The notes beneath the pieces are model-generated. The model was not told the DNA's origin. It ran no database searches and saw nothing but the letters and a program-made list of their open reading frames with translations. Below, piece by piece: positions 62,501-64,000 of a DNA stretch of 64,000 nt; position 1 is the first letter of the stretch; every line of letters begins with the position of its first letter. The position numbers were made by a program, and so were the translations under genes. This DNA comes from Brevundimonas sp. Root608 (GTDB taxonomy: Bacteria; Pseudomonadota; Alphaproteobacteria; Caulobacterales; Caulobacteraceae): contig NZ_LMGT01000001.1 in assembly GCF_001427825.1 (NCBI RefSeq), positions 882,001-946,000 of the forward strand, in the 5' to 3' direction.

Positions 62501-64000
62501 ATGTTTCCTGCCTCATTTTTCCTCGCGGCGGTTTTGCTGATGACTCCATCCGCGGTCGAGCCGCCAGATCCCCGCGCGACCGTCGAGCAGGGCGTCCTGA
62601 TCGGTCGTCGGGAGGGGGCGGTGAGCAGCTTCAGGGGCGTGCCCTACGCCGCGCCGCCGGTCGGGCCGCTGCGCTGGCGCGCGCCGCGGCCGCCGGCGCC
62701 GTGGAGCCAGCCGCGTGACGCGGGACAGGTCGGCGCCCTCTGCATCCAGCCCCCGTCCGGCGGGGATCCGGGCGTGGGTCCGCCGCCGATGAGCGAGGAC
62801 TGCCTCACGCTGAACGTCTGGACGCCGGCCGAGCGGGCGGAGCCGCGGCCGGTGATGGTCTGGATCCACGGCGGCGGGTTCAACAACGGCTCCGGCACGG
62901 CGGCGCTGTACGACGGCGCGAACCTGGCGAAGCGGGGCGTCGTCGTGGTGACGGTCAACTATCGGCTGGGCCGGCTGGGCTTCTTCGACCATCCGGCGCT
63001 GGCCGCCGAACGGGCGCAGGGAGAGCCGGGCGGCAACTACGGCATGATGGACATCGTCGCGGCGCTGAAATGGGTGCGCGAGAACGCCGGCGCGTTCGGC
63101 GGCGATGCGGGGAATGTCACGGTCTTCGGCGAGTCCGCGGGTGGGGCTGCGGTGACCCGGCTGATGATCTCGCCCGAGGCGCGCGGCCTGTTCCACCGGG
63201 CGGTGGTCCAGTCGGGACTGGGTCGGGATACGGGCGTCCCGCTGGACGCGCCGTCGGCCGTCGGCGGTCCGTCGCTGCGGGACCGGGGCATGGCCTTCGC
63301 GCGGACGATCGGGGCGACGACGGCGGCGGAGCTTCGCGACCTCCCGGCCGAGGCGCTGCTGAGGCCGGCGCCGAACTTCTACGGCGGCGACAATCTGGTG
63401 ATCGACGGCCGACTGGTCACGGAGGACGTGGAAACCGCCTTCTCCGGCGGGCGCGAGGCCCCGGTGCCGCTGATCATCGGCACGAACAGCGCCGAGTTCT
63501 GGTGGATCCGGCCGCAGGAGATCAGCCCCTATGGCGCGATCGACGACGCCCTGACGTCGCAGGAGCGGGTCGATCTGTACGCGGCCTATGGCGGCGAGGA
63601 CGGCTATCGCGCCCATGTGGTCAGCGATCTGGCCTTCAACGAGCCGGCCCGGCATCTGGCGCGGCTGCACGCCCGCAATGGTCACCCGACGTACCTGTAC
63701 CGCTTCGATGTCGTGCCGGACTCCAATCCGGAGCCCAGCGGCGGCGCGACCCATGCGTCCGAACGGCCCTATGTGTTCGACAATCTGCACACCGTCGGGC
63801 GGCCGATGGGCGAGCGGGACCAGCGGGCGGCGGACGCTATGGCCGGCTACTGGACCCGGTTCGCGGCCAAGGGAGATCCCAACGGAGAAGGCCGGCCCGC
63901 CTGGCCGGAATTCGGCCCCGGGCGGGACCAACTGCTGGAGTTCACCAATGACGGCCCCGTGGCGAAGCCGATCCCGTTCGCGGACCGGCTGGATCTGATC
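62501..64000 (+). CDS. Type-B carboxylesterase (cut by right edge)
   Basis: Exported alpha/beta-hydrolase esterase; 500 residues are in the window and the frame is still open. The signal peptide spans about 1-18 (ASFFLAAVLLMTPSA). SFRGVPYAAPPVGPLRW, EDCLTLNVWTP, VMVWIHGGGFNNGSG (oxyanion hole) and the nucleophile elbow VTVFGESAGGAAV are diagnostic. IGTNSAEFWW holds the acidic residue and GATHASERPYVFD the catalytic His, so the triad is complete. Only the extreme C-terminus is missing. Substrate unknown. Confidence 0.93.
   Translation, partial: MFPASFFLAAVLLMTPSAVEPPDPRATVEQGVLIGRREGAVSSFRGVPYAAPPVGPLRWRAPRPPAPWSQPRDAGQVGALCIQPPSGGDPGVGPPPMSEDCLTLNVWTPAERAEPRPVMVWIHGGGFNNGSGTAALYDGANLAKRGVVVVTVNYRLGRLGFFDHPALAAERAQGEPGGNYGMMDIVAALKWVRENAGAFGGDAGNVTVFGESAGGAAVTRLMISPEARGLFHRAVVQSGLGRDTGVPLDAPSAVGGPSLRDRGMAFARTIGATTAAELRDLPAEALLRPAPNFYGGDNLVIDGRLVTEDVETAFSGGREAPVPLIIGTNSAEFWWIRPQEISPYGAIDDALTSQERVDLYAAYGGEDGYRAHVVSDLAFNEPARHLARLHARNGHPTYLYRFDVVPDSNPEPSGGATHASERPYVFDNLHTVGRPMGERDQRAADAMAGYWTRFAAKGDPNGEGRPAWPEFGPGRDQLLEFTNDGPVAKPIPFADRLDLI

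Overview
The window is 64 kb of a GC-rich chromosome that reads as Caulobacterales, most likely Brevundimonas or a close relative. This is inferred from gene content: two TonB-dependent receptors, an mur-ddl-fts-lpxC division cluster, an HWE-type histidine kinase, GANTC sites in front of ftsZ, and the alphaproteobacterial palindromic repeat built on CTTGACCCGAGGATC. No rRNA, tRNA, CRISPR array, transposase or prophage gene was recognised. Genes are tightly packed, and the high GC content produces long antisense open frames over nearly every gene; those were discarded.

Layout. 1-3.5 kb: a probable oxygen-responsive group (two universal stress proteins, a lipoprotein cytochrome c, a PNPOx-like flavoprotein, an NAD(P)H oxidoreductase) with two perfect TTGAT-N4-ATCAA FNR/FixK boxes. 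3.6-13.7 kb: housekeeping genes (pyk, an orphan D12-type adenine methylase, rnhB-tag, a cyclase, ygfZ, a GT9 glycosyltransferase, pyrC, erpA) and several small exported proteins. 13.7-18.4 kb: dgt, a SPOR protein, nagZ, scpA, scpB. 18.4-19.8 kb: a lower-GC patch with a twice-frameshifted JAMM/JAB-type gene and a small exported protein. 19.8-32 kb: murC, murB, ddl, ftsQ, ftsA, ftsZ, lpxC, with a 1131-residue TonB-dependent receptor lying between ftsA and ftsZ.

32-46 kb: pgeF-midA-lgt, ubiK, a YbjN protein, proC, an OmpR/EnvZ-type two-component pair, ilvE, a siderophore receptor behind a Fur-like box, nupC, a GST, a Nudix hydrolase and a VOC protein. 46-53 kb: rnr, then cystathionine beta-synthase and a gamma-lyase-type enzyme (reverse transsulfuration) flanking two tandem dienelactone-hydrolase-like genes. 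53-56 kb: two cold-shock genes whose leaders are related and carry a hairpin at the same distance from the start codon, with a FAS1 lipoprotein between them. 56-64 kb: a nitronate monooxygenase, queF, a DUF817 membrane protein, a PYROXD2/CrtI-like oxidoreductase, a REC protein with an HWE kinase, and a type-B carboxylesterase cut by the right edge.

The observations most worth follow-up are the paired cold-shock leaders, the frameshifted JAMM gene at an apparent synteny junction, the receptor inside the fts cluster, the ftsZ promoter sites, the FNR boxes, and the dispersed hairpin repeats that have altered some gene ends.
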